A stretch of DNA of 27,727 bases from CAIJXJ01 sp964445115 (GTDB taxonomy: Bacteria > Pseudomonadota > Gammaproteobacteria > Burkholderiales > Methylophilaceae). The DNA lies in contig CAYUJU010000035.1 in assembly GCA_964445115.1 (NCBI GenBank), positions 1-27,727 of the forward strand, read 5' to 3'. A program made the position numbers and the translations under genes. Shown in pieces: positions 6,146 to 15,425 of the stretch. The notes below the pieces were generated by a model. The model was not told the DNA's origin. It worked only from the letters and a program-made list of their open reading frames with translations, and searched no databases. The first letter of the stretch is position 1. Each line of letters begins with the position of its first letter.

Positions 6146-8695
6146 GTGTTAAGAACAAAAATATTTTTAATACTATTATTCTCAGCTACAATCATTTGTA
6201 ATGCTCAAACAACAGGCAAAATCTCAGGTACAGTCTTAGACTCCAATGGTGATCCTGTTATTGGTGCAAATGTAATTATTGAAAATACAACAATGGGAGC
6301 AGCCGCTGATGTAGAAGGTTATTTTTATATCATTAATATACCTTCGGGCACATATAAATTAAAAGCCAGTGCTATTGGATATACCTCACAGGTAATAGAA
6401 AATGTGCAGGTAATTTCCGGTCTTACTACAAAACTTGATTTTGTTTTGCAGACCTCTGCAGTTCAAATGCAGGAGGTCGTTGTTCAGCATACGCGTCCAC
6501 CAGTACAAAAAGATTTAACTTACAAGATTCAAGGTATCAGTGCCGGTGATCTTGAAGAATTACCAATTAAGGGATCCGTTAAGGATTTGATTACCAAACA
6601 GGCTGGTGTCACTGCTAATATTTCAACAACTCCAATTTCTTCTCAACCGGTATTTGGTCAGTTTGCGACCATTCCTAGTGATGGACTTCATTTCAGAGGT
6701 GGACGTACTAATGAAACTCTATATCTTTTTGATGGAATTAATGTTACCGATGGTTTGTGGGGTGGTTATAATTTGGATGTTATTGGTGAATATACACTTC
6801 AATCATTAAGTACACTTACTGGAACATTTGGACCTCAATTCGGTGAAGCAATGTCCGCTGTAATGTTAATGAACACTCTTGATAATGTTGTTCAGGAATA
6901 TAGTTTGAAAGCCACAGCTTATACAGATAGGTTAGGTGAAAAATCCGGGACACAACATACCTGGAATTATGAGTTTGCGGCATCTGGTCCTATTCCATAT
7001 TTGAAGAACCTTTCCTTTGTTGGTTCAGCCCGTGTGTATTCTTCTGATGGTTATATCAATGGTTATATTTATCCCGATTATATAGACACAAGAGGTATTG
7101 ATAAATCAGGTAATCCAACAATCGTTCCAATGCAATTTCGTGATACGGAATTATATTTTGGAAAATTGATATGGCAGGTATTTGATAAACTAAAATTAAG
7201 AGGTGGATATCTAAATTCTAAGGTAACCCAGGGTGTATACAATCACTATTTTAAATATAATCCCTATGGAACGCCGCACGTGCATTATAATGATGAATTA
7301 ATTTACGCAAAATTAACTCACGTGCTATCTCAAAACACTTACTATGATATTCATTTAGCACAATATACAAGAGACTTTAAATCGCACACATATGATAATA
7401 GGGCTTATTATGATATTGTTCCTCCTGTAGGTACAGGCGAGTTTTCTATCTCTGGAACTGATTTTGTTTATTTTAACAGCAGATTTCAGCGACTAGAATT
7501 TAGTGGAACTTTTTCTTCTCAAATATCAAAACAACAATTTATACAAACCGGTGGTACTTTTGAGCAATTACGTACTCAACTTCAAAGACTAAATCCTTAT
7601 GGATGGCAGTATTTGGAAGATTATGATTATAAACCATTTAAGATTACAGGTTTTATAAATGATAAAATGGAATTCTCTGATATAGGAATGGTTGTTAATG
7701 TTGGGTTAAGATACGATTATTTTAATCCTAACAGGGAATTTGTCACTAACATAGAAAACCCGCAGGGTGCAATAAGTAAAATAAAACCAAGGCAATATTT
7801 TAGTCCACGCTTAGGAATTAGTTATCCCATTTCAGATGTAGCGGCTTTCCGTTTTGGATACGGTCATTACTATCAATATCCTTATATCTATATGGCTGAT
7901 CAAGGTATGAACAGACAGTATGAACTCTATCCCTATCCAAATGTAAGTTCAGTTCAGGGTGCAATTGCCAAGGGAGATATCCAGGAAGAAAAAACAATCA
8001 ATTATGAAGTAGGTGTTCAGGTTAAAGTAACTGAAGATATTTCTGCTGACGTTACAGGATTTTATAGAAAAATGTCGAACCTTGTCGGAATCTCAATTAT
8101 TACCGGATACATTACTTCAGGCGATGTAGTTAAAGAACAAAGATTTCCAATTTTTGATAATCTAAATTATGCTAATGTTAAGGGTGTTGAGATTTCAATT
8201 TCTAAAAGAATGACCAATTATTTCCAGGGGTTTTTAAATTACACCTACTCTCAGGCTTTAGTAACAAGCTCTTTATTATTCTCTTTACCTCAAGATTTAT
8301 CAAGAACTTTTCCCGCAGATTGGGATCAAACTCATACAGTTTCTTTTGGTGCAATATTTCAGTTCCCCGGGAAATGGGGTTTCTCATTACTTGGTGGTCT
8401 GCAAAGTGGATTGCCTTATACATTTAGTCAATTTCAACCCAATGCTGAGCGTGCGCCTATGATTACTTCTCTTGATGTTATAGGTCATAAGGAATTTGAT
8501 ATTGGTCCTTTAACTGCCAGATTTTTTATTCAGGTTTTAAATATTCTGAACAGAAGAAATGTTTGGTGGGTTTATGCTGATTCAGGTCAACCGGGTATTG
8601 ATACCAGTCCTGCAACTTCAGATGATTATACAAATAATCCGTCTATGTGGGGTCCTGGAAGAAGAATCCAATTAGGTGTTTCGTTTAATTATTAA
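6146..8695 (+). CDS. TonB-dependent outer-membrane receptor with carboxypeptidase-regulatory-like domain
   Basis: 849 residues from a GTG at 6146 (AGGAA site 9 nt upstream). The signal peptide ends near CNA-Q (residue 21). Residues about 24-103 form the carboxypeptidase-regulatory-like beta domain (GKISGTVLDSNGDPVIGANV, ending KLDFVLQ), which is common in SusC-type receptors. The sequence EVVVQ (110-114) lies where a TonB-contacting segment is expected. The plug spans about 125-245 and includes LHFRGGRTNETLYLFDG. The rest is a 22-strand-type barrel ending in an aromatic residue followed by Y (GVSFNY). It should import oligosaccharides made by the surface enzymes, energised by TonB-ExbBD, which are not in the window. 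No SusD homologue is adjacent, so it is not a classical SusCD pair. It is shorter than typical SusC proteins of about 1000 residues. Confidence 0.92.
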   Translation: MLRTKIFLILLFSATIICNAQTTGKISGTVLDSNGDPVIGANVIIENTTMGAAADVEGYFYIINIPSGTYKLKASAIGYTSQVIENVQVISGLTTKLDFVLQTSAVQMQEVVVQHTRPPVQKDLTYKIQGISAGDLEELPIKGSVKDLITKQAGVTANISTTPISSQPVFGQFATIPSDGLHFRGGRTNETLYLFDGINVTDGLWGGYNLDVIGEYTLQSLSTLTGTFGPQFGEAMSAVMLMNTLDNVVQEYSLKATAYTDRLGEKSGTQHTWNYEFAASGPIPYLKNLSFVGSARVYSSDGYINGYIYPDYIDTRGIDKSGNPTIVPMQFRDTELYFGKLIWQVFDKLKLRGGYLNSKVTQGVYNHYFKYNPYGTPHVHYNDELIYAKLTHVLSQNTYYDIHLAQYTRDFKSHTYDNRAYYDIVPPVGTGEFSISGTDFVYFNSRFQRLEFSGTFSSQISKQQFIQTGGTFEQLRTQLQRLNPYGWQYLEDYDYKPFKITGFINDKMEFSDIGMVVNVGLRYDYFNPNREFVTNIENPQGAISKIKPRQYFSPRLGISYPISDVAAFRFGYGHYYQYPYIYMADQGMNRQYELYPYPNVSSVQGAIAKGDIQEEKTINYEVGVQVKVTEDISADVTGFYRKMSNLVGISIITGYITSGDVVKEQRFPIFDNLNYANVKGVEISISKRMTNYFQGFLNYTYSQALVTSSLLFSLPQDLSRTFPADWDQTHTVSFGAIFQFPGKWGFSLLGGLQSGLPYTFSQFQPNAERAPMITSLDVIGHKEFDIGPLTARFFIQVLNILNRRNVWWVYADSGQPGIDTSPATSDDYTNNPSMWGPGRRIQLGVSFNY

Positions 8696-8720
8696 AAGGT
8701 CTTTGTATTGGAGATAATTA

Positions 8721-9737
8721 ATGAAAAACAATAAAACTTTACTATGGCTACTTTTTCTTGCATCATTTCTTTTATTTGAAGCAGGATTGTATGCGCAAGG
8801 AGTAAATTATGCTGGTACTTCAGTAAGCAATTTTCTTAAGATTGGATTAGGATCTAAATCCGTTGCTTTAGCCGAGTCGGATCTTACATCTGCGGAAGAT
8901 GCATCCAGTCTTTATCTCAATCCCGGAGTTTTAAGTAGGTTAGAAAAATCCAGTGCTACTTTTTCATATGTGCAATGGCTTGTCCAAAGCAATCTTTCAT
9001 ATCTTGCCGTTACTTTGCCTACCGAATATGGTAGTGTTGGATTGGACATAGCATATTTCGGTTCTGGTGATATTAAGGAAACTACCTTATTAAGGCAGGA
9101 AGGAACAGGTAGGGTAATAACAGCTAGTGATTTATCAATTGGCTTTGCTTATGCAAAAAATTTAACTGATCGATTTTCGGTAGGATTAAAAGTTAGATAT
9201 CTATCCGAAAATCTTGCATCTGTCTCTGCCAGCACATTTGCATTTGATATAGGCAGTGTATTCGAAACCTCTTTTCTTAATAATCTTAAAATCGGTATTA
9301 CCCTTTCTAATTTTGGCGGTTCAATGCAATTTGAAGGAAATGATCTAATAGTAACTCAAGTTGTTCCAGGTAGCAGTACAAACAAGCAAATACCAGCCAC
9401 ACTTCAAACTAATTCCTGGAATCTCCCTCTACTTTTTCGAATAGGTGTTTCAACCACCGCATTTGATTTTGATAATTATAATCTTTCACTGCATTACATG
9501 GTAGTTGATTCAAGAGACTATGATGTTAGGCATAACATCGGTGCTTCGTTCAAAATATTTGATGTGGTTACTTTAAGGGGAGGGTATAGATTTAATTATG
9601 ATGAATCAACATTCTCTGCAGGTATCGGATTTAAAGCTAAAACAGATTTTATGGGCGATGTGATGATTGATTATGCTTATACAGACTTTGGCAGATTAAA
9701 TGGTATTAATCAATTTACTCTTAGTCTGAATTTTTAA
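8721..9737 (+). CDS. PorV/PorQ-family outer-membrane beta-barrel protein
   Basis: 338 residues from ATG 8721, with GGAGA 9 nt upstream. The signal peptide ends near YAQG (residue 26). The mature start NYAGTSVSNFLKIGLGSKSV, followed by LAESDLTSAEDASSLYLNPG, is the typical opening of the PorV/PorQ (UPF0164-like) family, in which A-G-A..A-NPA/NPG precedes a FadL-like barrel. Many alternating beta strands follow to a C-terminal Phe (FTLSLNF), an outer-membrane insertion signal. Family members PorV and PorQ act with the type IX secretion system in handling sorted substrates. Here, between a TonB receptor and T9SS cargo genes, it may serve the island's own secreted proteins or form a diffusion channel. 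The family call is good; the specific role is inferred. Confidence 0.8.
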   Translation: MKNNKTLLWLLFLASFLLFEAGLYAQGVNYAGTSVSNFLKIGLGSKSVALAESDLTSAEDASSLYLNPGVLSRLEKSSATFSYVQWLVQSNLSYLAVTLPTEYGSVGLDIAYFGSGDIKETTLLRQEGTGRVITASDLSIGFAYAKNLTDRFSVGLKVRYLSENLASVSASTFAFDIGSVFETSFLNNLKIGITLSNFGGSMQFEGNDLIVTQVVPGSSTNKQIPATLQTNSWNLPLLFRIGVSTTAFDFDNYNLSLHYMVVDSRDYDVRHNIGASFKIFDVVTLRGGYRFNYDESTFSAGIGFKAKTDFMGDVMIDYAYTDFGRLNGINQFTLSLNF

Positions 9738-9781
9738 TGCATTATTTGAATTAATGAATAAAGTAAAAAACGGAATTAAAA

Positions 9782-11131
9782 ATGAAATGGCATAAATATT
9801 TTATTTATTTATTTGTACTCACTAACATCATTTTAATTTTTATTACAGGATGTACAAAAGATAGAGAACCGACAGCACCCACTGAAATACAGAGACCCAA
9901 ATCTTTATTTATTACTCCTTCACCAGGTAAGTTAGCGGTTTCTAAAAACGAAAAAATAAAAATGACCTTTGATGAGCCAATGGACTTGTCAACATTCCCT
10001 GGTCATTTTACTCTTAAGGATCTACAAGGCAATAATATTGACGGCAGCTTTTCTAAAGATGACTCTATTGTCATTTTCTCTCCATTTTCTGTGCTTAGTA
10101 AATCCAGTTTTTATTTTGCTGAATTAAGAGGAAGAGTAAGAGATGTAAATAGAAATTCAGTTGAATTAAATAACGAAGCTATTCTTAACGATACAACATT
10201 ATTACTGAGCACTTGGTTTTATACAGAAGGGGATTATTCCAATGGTGGATTTTATAATATATATGTCAGAGATAAAAAAGACGGACGCATAATATTTCTT
10301 AGTAATCTTGACAGTGTATTAAATCCGATAACATCACTTAGTACCCCGGAAGGGTTAATAATTTCAGACGACGGCAATTATTTAATTATATCAAACACAA
10401 ATAAGAATGAAGTAATAATTGCTTCTGCTCAGAACGGATCAATTATTAAAAATATACCCGTTGCAATCAATCCAACATCATGTGCAACACATGGTAATTA
10501 TGCTTTTGTTATTAGTATAAACGGTAAAGCAATTTCAAAAATAAATCTTACAACTCAAACATTAGAGCAATCATTTACACTAAATTTTTTTCCCGGAAAG
10601 TTAGCACTATCACCGGACGGAAATATACTTTATACTTACGATCAGGTTACGCGTGATTTGGTGCTTATAAATACTTTAGATGGAAGCATCATAAAAAGAG
10701 TTAGAAATGTTATCACAACAATAGTCTTAGGTGAAATTCGTGTTGATCCCAATTCTGGCAATGTTTATTTGTGTGATTCAAAAGGAAGAAAAGTTAAGAT
10801 AACAGATCCACAGGGAAATAGTGTTCAGGATTATGTTACTTTCGGTGCGGGTATTGAGCCTATAGATATAATATTCTTTGATAATAATTCATATATACTC
10901 GCGGGAAATTCCGTTTATAAGTATGATAAAACTTCCACGTCATTGATAAACACTTTAACTTTTTCAACAGGTGTAAAATCTTTATGCATAATTCCATCAG
11001 GTGATATAATGTATGTTACTTTAGCCACCAAGGTTGCAATAGTAGATTTTAATACACTTCGGGTGTTGAAAGAAATTGATTTGATCAGTACCGGAATCAA
11101 TACAATTATATCTAACTCAAAGAAATTTTAA
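9782..11131 (+). CDS. lipoprotein with Ig-like domain and beta-propeller
   Basis: 449 residues from ATG 9782. The N-terminus is a lipoprotein signal with lipobox ITGC (Cys24). Residues about 36-145 resemble a bacterial Ig-like domain of the SbsA/Big_5 type (FITPSPGKLAVSKNEKIKMTFDEPMD, then SIVIFSPFSVLSKSSFYF). From about 180 to the end there are repeated four-stranded blades with motifs such as PEGLIISDDGNYLIISNTNKN, GKLALSPDGNILYTYD and GEIRVDPNSGNVYLCDSKGR, consistent with a YVTN/NHL-like propeller. No catalytic signature is visible. Lying between the PorV-like barrel and the large secreted protein, it is a candidate surface- or periplasm-facing partner of the receptor, taking the place a SusD-like lipoprotein would have in a classical locus. 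That role is inference. Confidence 0.75.
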   Translation: MKWHKYFIYLFVLTNIILIFITGCTKDREPTAPTEIQRPKSLFITPSPGKLAVSKNEKIKMTFDEPMDLSTFPGHFTLKDLQGNNIDGSFSKDDSIVIFSPFSVLSKSSFYFAELRGRVRDVNRNSVELNNEAILNDTTLLLSTWFYTEGDYSNGGFYNIYVRDKKDGRIIFLSNLDSVLNPITSLSTPEGLIISDDGNYLIISNTNKNEVIIASAQNGSIIKNIPVAINPTSCATHGNYAFVISINGKAISKINLTTQTLEQSFTLNFFPGKLALSPDGNILYTYDQVTRDLVLINTLDGSIIKRVRNVITTIVLGEIRVDPNSGNVYLCDSKGRKVKITDPQGNSVQDYVTFGAGIEPIDIIFFDNNSYILAGNSVYKYDKTSTSLINTLTFSTGVKSLCIIPSGDIMYVTLATKVAIVDFNTLRVLKEIDLISTGINTIISNSKKF

Positions 11132-11151
11132 ATATTAAGCAGAGAAGCTTT

Positions 11152-13263
11152 ATGAAATTTTCGTTATTTAAAAAACTTATACTTTTATCTTTAATGTACA
11201 TTGCTGGTTTATTTGCTCAAACCGATCCTATGCTTTATCAACGTTGGAATATCATGGGTATTAACAGGGTGAGGACCCAATTTAATAATACCGGATTATT
11301 GTGTGATGGAAATGAACAGAATATTCCGCTAGCAAGACCCCCGGCTTTTGAATATCCAAATGGCAGTGGACTAAGCTACGGTACAAGTGTAGGAGTAGTT
11401 ATTGGTGCTCCAGGAAATCAAGATCCTGGCGCCGTTGGTGGAGATAATCCTAATCATCTTGAGTATTTAGACGCAACAATTGATGAAGGTTCAGCAGCAT
11501 TTTGGGATGAAGAACATTTTGCCCCATATCCTGAAGTTGTGAGTGGATCGAAAGCCGCAGTAAGTAATGATCCAACTACCTGGCCTCAAAGATGGCCGCA
11601 ATTTGTGCCCGGTACAAATCAACCCTTAATTGTTGGTCCTGAAGGATGGCCTGGCATTGGGAAAAACGGTAGTATTATTGCTGACCAGGAAACTTATTCT
11701 GCTATGTATAGTTGGCGAGGTACTGATGTAGGAAATACAGACCGCAGATGGTTATTAACAAATATGGAGATGAGGGGATTTGCCTGGACAGGAGAATTAT
11801 ATCAGGACTTTATTGTTTGGATGTTTGTAATACGCAATGTTGGTACAGCACCTATTGTTGATATGAGAGCTGGTATTCACAGTGATTTTGGCTATCTTCC
11901 GATATTCATGCCTCCTAATCCCTGGGGAGATGATGATAGACATTATTATGATCCAGCATTGCAATTTGCCTATGGCAGCGATGATGATTTTTATGAGCCC
12001 AATCCAACAGGCGGTACTTTGGGTGAGGGACAAATTGCCTGGTCTGGTACTGTCGCATTAAGAATGCCAGGTCCAACTAAAAAAGTTAAAACCTACGATG
12101 CTTTTCACTTTTGGATGGAAGCAACTACACCAAGAGGTAATGGCGCTAGCAAAGAATTATACTTTAGGTATAATTTAGAAAATCTGGGAGATCCACAAGA
12201 CAGTAATAAAGATGGTATTGATGATGACTTTAATGAAAACGGCATCCCTGATGATCAAGAGGGTGGCCCTGGTTATTACTTAGGTATTGGTGCAGATGGA
12301 TTACAAGTATTGGGCTCAGGTCCATTTACATTAAACCCGGGCGAATCTGATACATTAATTTTTGCAACAGTTTTTGGAATGTCAAAAAATCAACTTTATA
12401 AAAATGTCAGAAATGCAATCGTACTTTATAATTCCGGATTCAAACCGGTTAAAGCCCCCGAAGCTCCCAAAGTTGAGATTGTTGCTGGCGATGGGAAAAA
12501 TACTATTTATTGGAGCTTGAACAGTGAGAAAGATCCTAAGTTTGAAGGATATAAAATTTATCGATCAGCAGATAACGGACAAACTTGGGGCTCGCAAACA
12601 TTTACTGATTTTGAAGGTGGTATTCATTATATACCTTTAGTTCAGTCGGATAAGGTTGATGGAATAAAAGGTAATTATAGAACCTTGCCAGAATTTGCTT
12701 GGTATTATCTGGGTAGCGAAACAGGTCTTCCACCAATTAAAATTATTGATAATGATTCACTTTCATTTTTTAAGAGAGGGGATACTGTTAGAATTTTTGT
12801 TGATGATAATGTAATTAATGGATTGAATTATAGATATTATATTGCTTCATACGATACTGGCAATGGAATTACAGGTCCACTCGAAAATACACCTGCTTCT
12901 AATCCACAAATCGGAACAAATACAGTTCAAGTTGTTCCTCACGCGCCAATATCATATGGGGGGAATCTAAATGAAGTTAAAGTAGTACCCAATCCTTATA
13001 TAGTTGCTAATGGATGGGAACAGGGCGATGAACGACAAATTCAATTCACCCATTTGCCTTTGCAAGCAACGATAAGAATTATGAACACTTCCGGGGATTT
13101 AGTTAGAACTATTTATCATGATCAGTCTAACTCAATAGCTCCAAGCATAGCTAAGTGGGATTTGAAGAATGAAAACCAGCAGTTAGTGGCACCTGGTTTA
13201 TATTTTTTCCATGTGGAATCATCAGAAGGTAATACTTCAGGGAAGTTCATTATCATATTATGA
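11152..13263 (+). CDS. large secreted protein with FN3-like region and T9SS-like C-terminal domain
   Basis: 703 residues from ATG 11152. The signal peptide ends near LFA-Q (residue 22). The 400-residue N-terminal region is rich in Trp, Pro, Gly and Asp and contains no glycosidase motif I recognise. It includes DSNKDGIDDDFNENGIPDDQ (350-369), which looks like a pair of calcium-binding Asp-rich loops of the thrombospondin-type-3 kind. Residues about 436-600 look like FN3 (KVEIVAGDGKNTIYWSLNSE, EGYKIYRSADNG). The last 90 residues, starting VVPNPYIVANGWE and ending GKFIIIL, resemble the FlgD-Ig-like variant of T9SS sorting domains. Proteins of this architecture often accompany TonB/PorV pairs in Ignavibacteria-like genomes, but no function is established to my knowledge. 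Its stop overlaps the next start (ATGA at 13260-13263), implying coupled translation. Confidence 0.7.
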   Translation: MKFSLFKKLILLSLMYIAGLFAQTDPMLYQRWNIMGINRVRTQFNNTGLLCDGNEQNIPLARPPAFEYPNGSGLSYGTSVGVVIGAPGNQDPGAVGGDNPNHLEYLDATIDEGSAAFWDEEHFAPYPEVVSGSKAAVSNDPTTWPQRWPQFVPGTNQPLIVGPEGWPGIGKNGSIIADQETYSAMYSWRGTDVGNTDRRWLLTNMEMRGFAWTGELYQDFIVWMFVIRNVGTAPIVDMRAGIHSDFGYLPIFMPPNPWGDDDRHYYDPALQFAYGSDDDFYEPNPTGGTLGEGQIAWSGTVALRMPGPTKKVKTYDAFHFWMEATTPRGNGASKELYFRYNLENLGDPQDSNKDGIDDDFNENGIPDDQEGGPGYYLGIGADGLQVLGSGPFTLNPGESDTLIFATVFGMSKNQLYKNVRNAIVLYNSGFKPVKAPEAPKVEIVAGDGKNTIYWSLNSEKDPKFEGYKIYRSADNGQTWGSQTFTDFEGGIHYIPLVQSDKVDGIKGNYRTLPEFAWYYLGSETGLPPIKIIDNDSLSFFKRGDTVRIFVDDNVINGLNYRYYIASYDTGNGITGPLENTPASNPQIGTNTVQVVPHAPISYGGNLNEVKVVPNPYIVANGWEQGDERQIQFTHLPLQATIRIMNTSGDLVRTIYHDQSNSIAPSIAKWDLKNENQQLVAPGLYFFHVESSEGNTSGKFIIIL

Positions 13264-15425
13264 TGATATATAAATCACTTTTAATATTATTCTTTATTAG
13301 TGCTGGTCTCTGCTATTCATTTGCACAGCAAGATAATGACTTAATACTTGTCAAAAATGATGAATATAAGATAAGTCTTGATAATGATCTTTTGTTGAAG
13401 ATTTTAAGTTTGAAAGATGGAACCGCCGAAAGCCTCGCATATTCCAATATTTTCAACTTCGTTTTAGATTTGAATGAAAATCATATATCCAATTTCTCGG
13501 TCATTGATAAATCAGAGGAGAGAGAGAAAACACAATTCGGTAATTCCACTGTTATATATATAAAATCTGCTAACGAGAATAAAACACTATTGAATAACTT
13601 CAAGATAATTATTCCTGATAGTTTTGAAAATACTTTGATTTTTAAGTCTGACCTAAAGAATAATTCCAACCTAAGTCTACATATATCTAAAATGATTTTC
13701 TGTCAGATGAACTTAGCTGCAAGAAATTTAGGTTCTCAAAAATCTTATGAATTTTGGAGTTTTCAACCGCAGAGTACACCGGATAGAGCAGATTGGATTC
13801 AGCCAATCTCGGAAAATCATTATCAAAAAAATTTTCAAGGAATGAATGCTCAGGATTATGGTGGAGGAATTCCTGTTTTAGATATCTGGAATAAAAATCA
13901 GGGTGTGGCGGTTTCATCTCTATCACTTCAACCGGAGTTTATTAATTTCCCGGTACAGGCCTTACCAGAGGTAATCCAGTATGGAATAGAAGATTCAATC
14001 GGATTTGTTTTAAAACCTGACGAGGAAATTTCTCTTTTCCCTTTTGCAATTATCTTACACAAAGGAGATTTTTTTAACGCATTACGTGTATATTCTGATC
14101 TAATACAATTAGAGGGCGTAAAGTTTAAGAAATCATCCCAAAATTCTCTTGAACCAGAATGGTGTGCCTGGGGTTATGAAAGAAATTTTAATAAGGATCA
14201 AATTTTAAAATCACTTGACGATGTTGTCCGTTTGGGATTAAAATGGGTTACAATTGATGATGGTTGGCAATCAGCAGATGGAGATTGGGGAATATCCAAC
14301 GATAAATTTAAAAATGGTGAAACTGAATTTAAATCTATGATTGATTCTATCCATTCTAAAGGTTTGAAAGTTCGTTTATGGTGGGTACCGTTTACTGCAA
14401 GTGATTCAATTTATAGTGCTGCTAATTATCCAGACAGGTTAAATGAATTTGGAATGACCATTCAATCTAAGATCGCAAAGCAACACTCCGATTGGTTTAG
14501 TTTAGATAAAAATAAGAATAGATATCAGGTATCCTGGTGGAATTCTTATCAACTGTGTCCTGCATTAAAAGAGGTTCGTGATTATTTCAAATCGTTTGTT
14601 GTTAAAGCAATTAAAGATTGGGGTGTAGATGGATTTAAGATTGATGGGCAAAATCTTAATTTAGCCCCGCCGTGTTATAATCCTGAACATCATCATAGTT
14701 CCCCTTACGATGCGTCAAGAGCCACCGCAATTTTCTTTAAAGAAATTTATGAAATAGCAAAGAGCATAAACCCAGATTTTCTAATTCAGATTTGTCCTTG
14801 TGGAACTAACTATTCTGTTTATAACCTACCATATGTTGATCAGGTTGTAGCTTCTGATCCCTTGAATTCCTGGCAGGTTAGAGTAAAAGGAAAAACATTT
14901 AAAGCTTTGTTTGGAAATAAAATATCTTATAGCGGGGACCATGTTGAATTGACAAACAGGAAATGGAATGAGCAAACTGGTAAATTTGATGTTTACAAAG
15001 ATGAAGATTTTGTTTCAACAATTGGCATTGGCGGAGTACCTTCTACAAAATTTACAATTCCAAATCTTATGCAATCAGATTCATCCTTAATGCTTACCGA
15101 TAAAAAGAAAAATTATTGGAAAAAATGGTTAAACTTATATAATGACACTAAGCTTAGCGAAGGTAATTACATAAACTTATATGATATTGCGTTCGATAAA
15201 CCGGAAACTCATTTAATAAAGAAAGGGGATGACCTTTACTATTCACTTTTCGATGATAAAAAATTTGATGGTTTATTTGAATTCAGGGGACTTGAACCAA
15301 ATATCAATTATGATGTATATGATATTGTAGCGGATAATAAACTGGGGACAATAAATTGTAAAAAAAACTTTCTTGAATTAAAATTTAATTCTTCAACTAT
15401 CTTAAAAGTAAGTCCAATAAAATGA
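13260..15425 (+). CDS. GH36-like (clan GH-D) alpha-galactosidase / alpha-N-acetylgalactosaminidase, periplasmic
   Basis: 721 residues from ATG 13260, overlapping the previous stop by four bases; a second ATG follows at once (MM). The signal peptide ends near SFA-Q (residue 23), and there is no T9SS domain, so it should stay in the periplasm. An N-terminal beta-sandwich (about 25-290) is followed by a TIM barrel with WCAWGYERNF (301-310), TIDDGWQ (331-337), VDGFKIDGQN (456-465) and QICPCG (510-515). ASDPLNSWQVRVKGK (531-545) and SGDHVEL (558-564) follow. By analogy with GH36, D462 in FKID is the nucleophile and D533 in SDP the acid/base. A small C-terminal beta domain completes the chain. The family cleaves terminal alpha-Gal or alpha-GalNAc with retention. 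The choice between the two cannot be made from the sequence; the GH114-like neighbour leans towards GalNAc/GalN-containing chains. Confidence 0.83.
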   Translation: MMIYKSLLILFFISAGLCYSFAQQDNDLILVKNDEYKISLDNDLLLKILSLKDGTAESLAYSNIFNFVLDLNENHISNFSVIDKSEEREKTQFGNSTVIYIKSANENKTLLNNFKIIIPDSFENTLIFKSDLKNNSNLSLHISKMIFCQMNLAARNLGSQKSYEFWSFQPQSTPDRADWIQPISENHYQKNFQGMNAQDYGGGIPVLDIWNKNQGVAVSSLSLQPEFINFPVQALPEVIQYGIEDSIGFVLKPDEEISLFPFAIILHKGDFFNALRVYSDLIQLEGVKFKKSSQNSLEPEWCAWGYERNFNKDQILKSLDDVVRLGLKWVTIDDGWQSADGDWGISNDKFKNGETEFKSMIDSIHSKGLKVRLWWVPFTASDSIYSAANYPDRLNEFGMTIQSKIAKQHSDWFSLDKNKNRYQVSWWNSYQLCPALKEVRDYFKSFVVKAIKDWGVDGFKIDGQNLNLAPPCYNPEHHHSSPYDASRATAIFFKEIYEIAKSINPDFLIQICPCGTNYSVYNLPYVDQVVASDPLNSWQVRVKGKTFKALFGNKISYSGDHVELTNRKWNEQTGKFDVYKDEDFVSTIGIGGVPSTKFTIPNLMQSDSSLMLTDKKKNYWKKWLNLYNDTKLSEGNYINLYDIAFDKPETHLIKKGDDLYYSLFDDKKFDGLFEFRGLEPNINYDVYDIVADNKLGTINCKKNFLELKFNSSTILKVSPIK

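Noticed and set aside
11152..13263. SusD/RagB-like lipoprotein
   Set aside because: There is no lipobox, no SusD-type TPR helices and a T9SS-like C-terminal domain instead; the sequence is beta-rich and Trp/Pro-rich.
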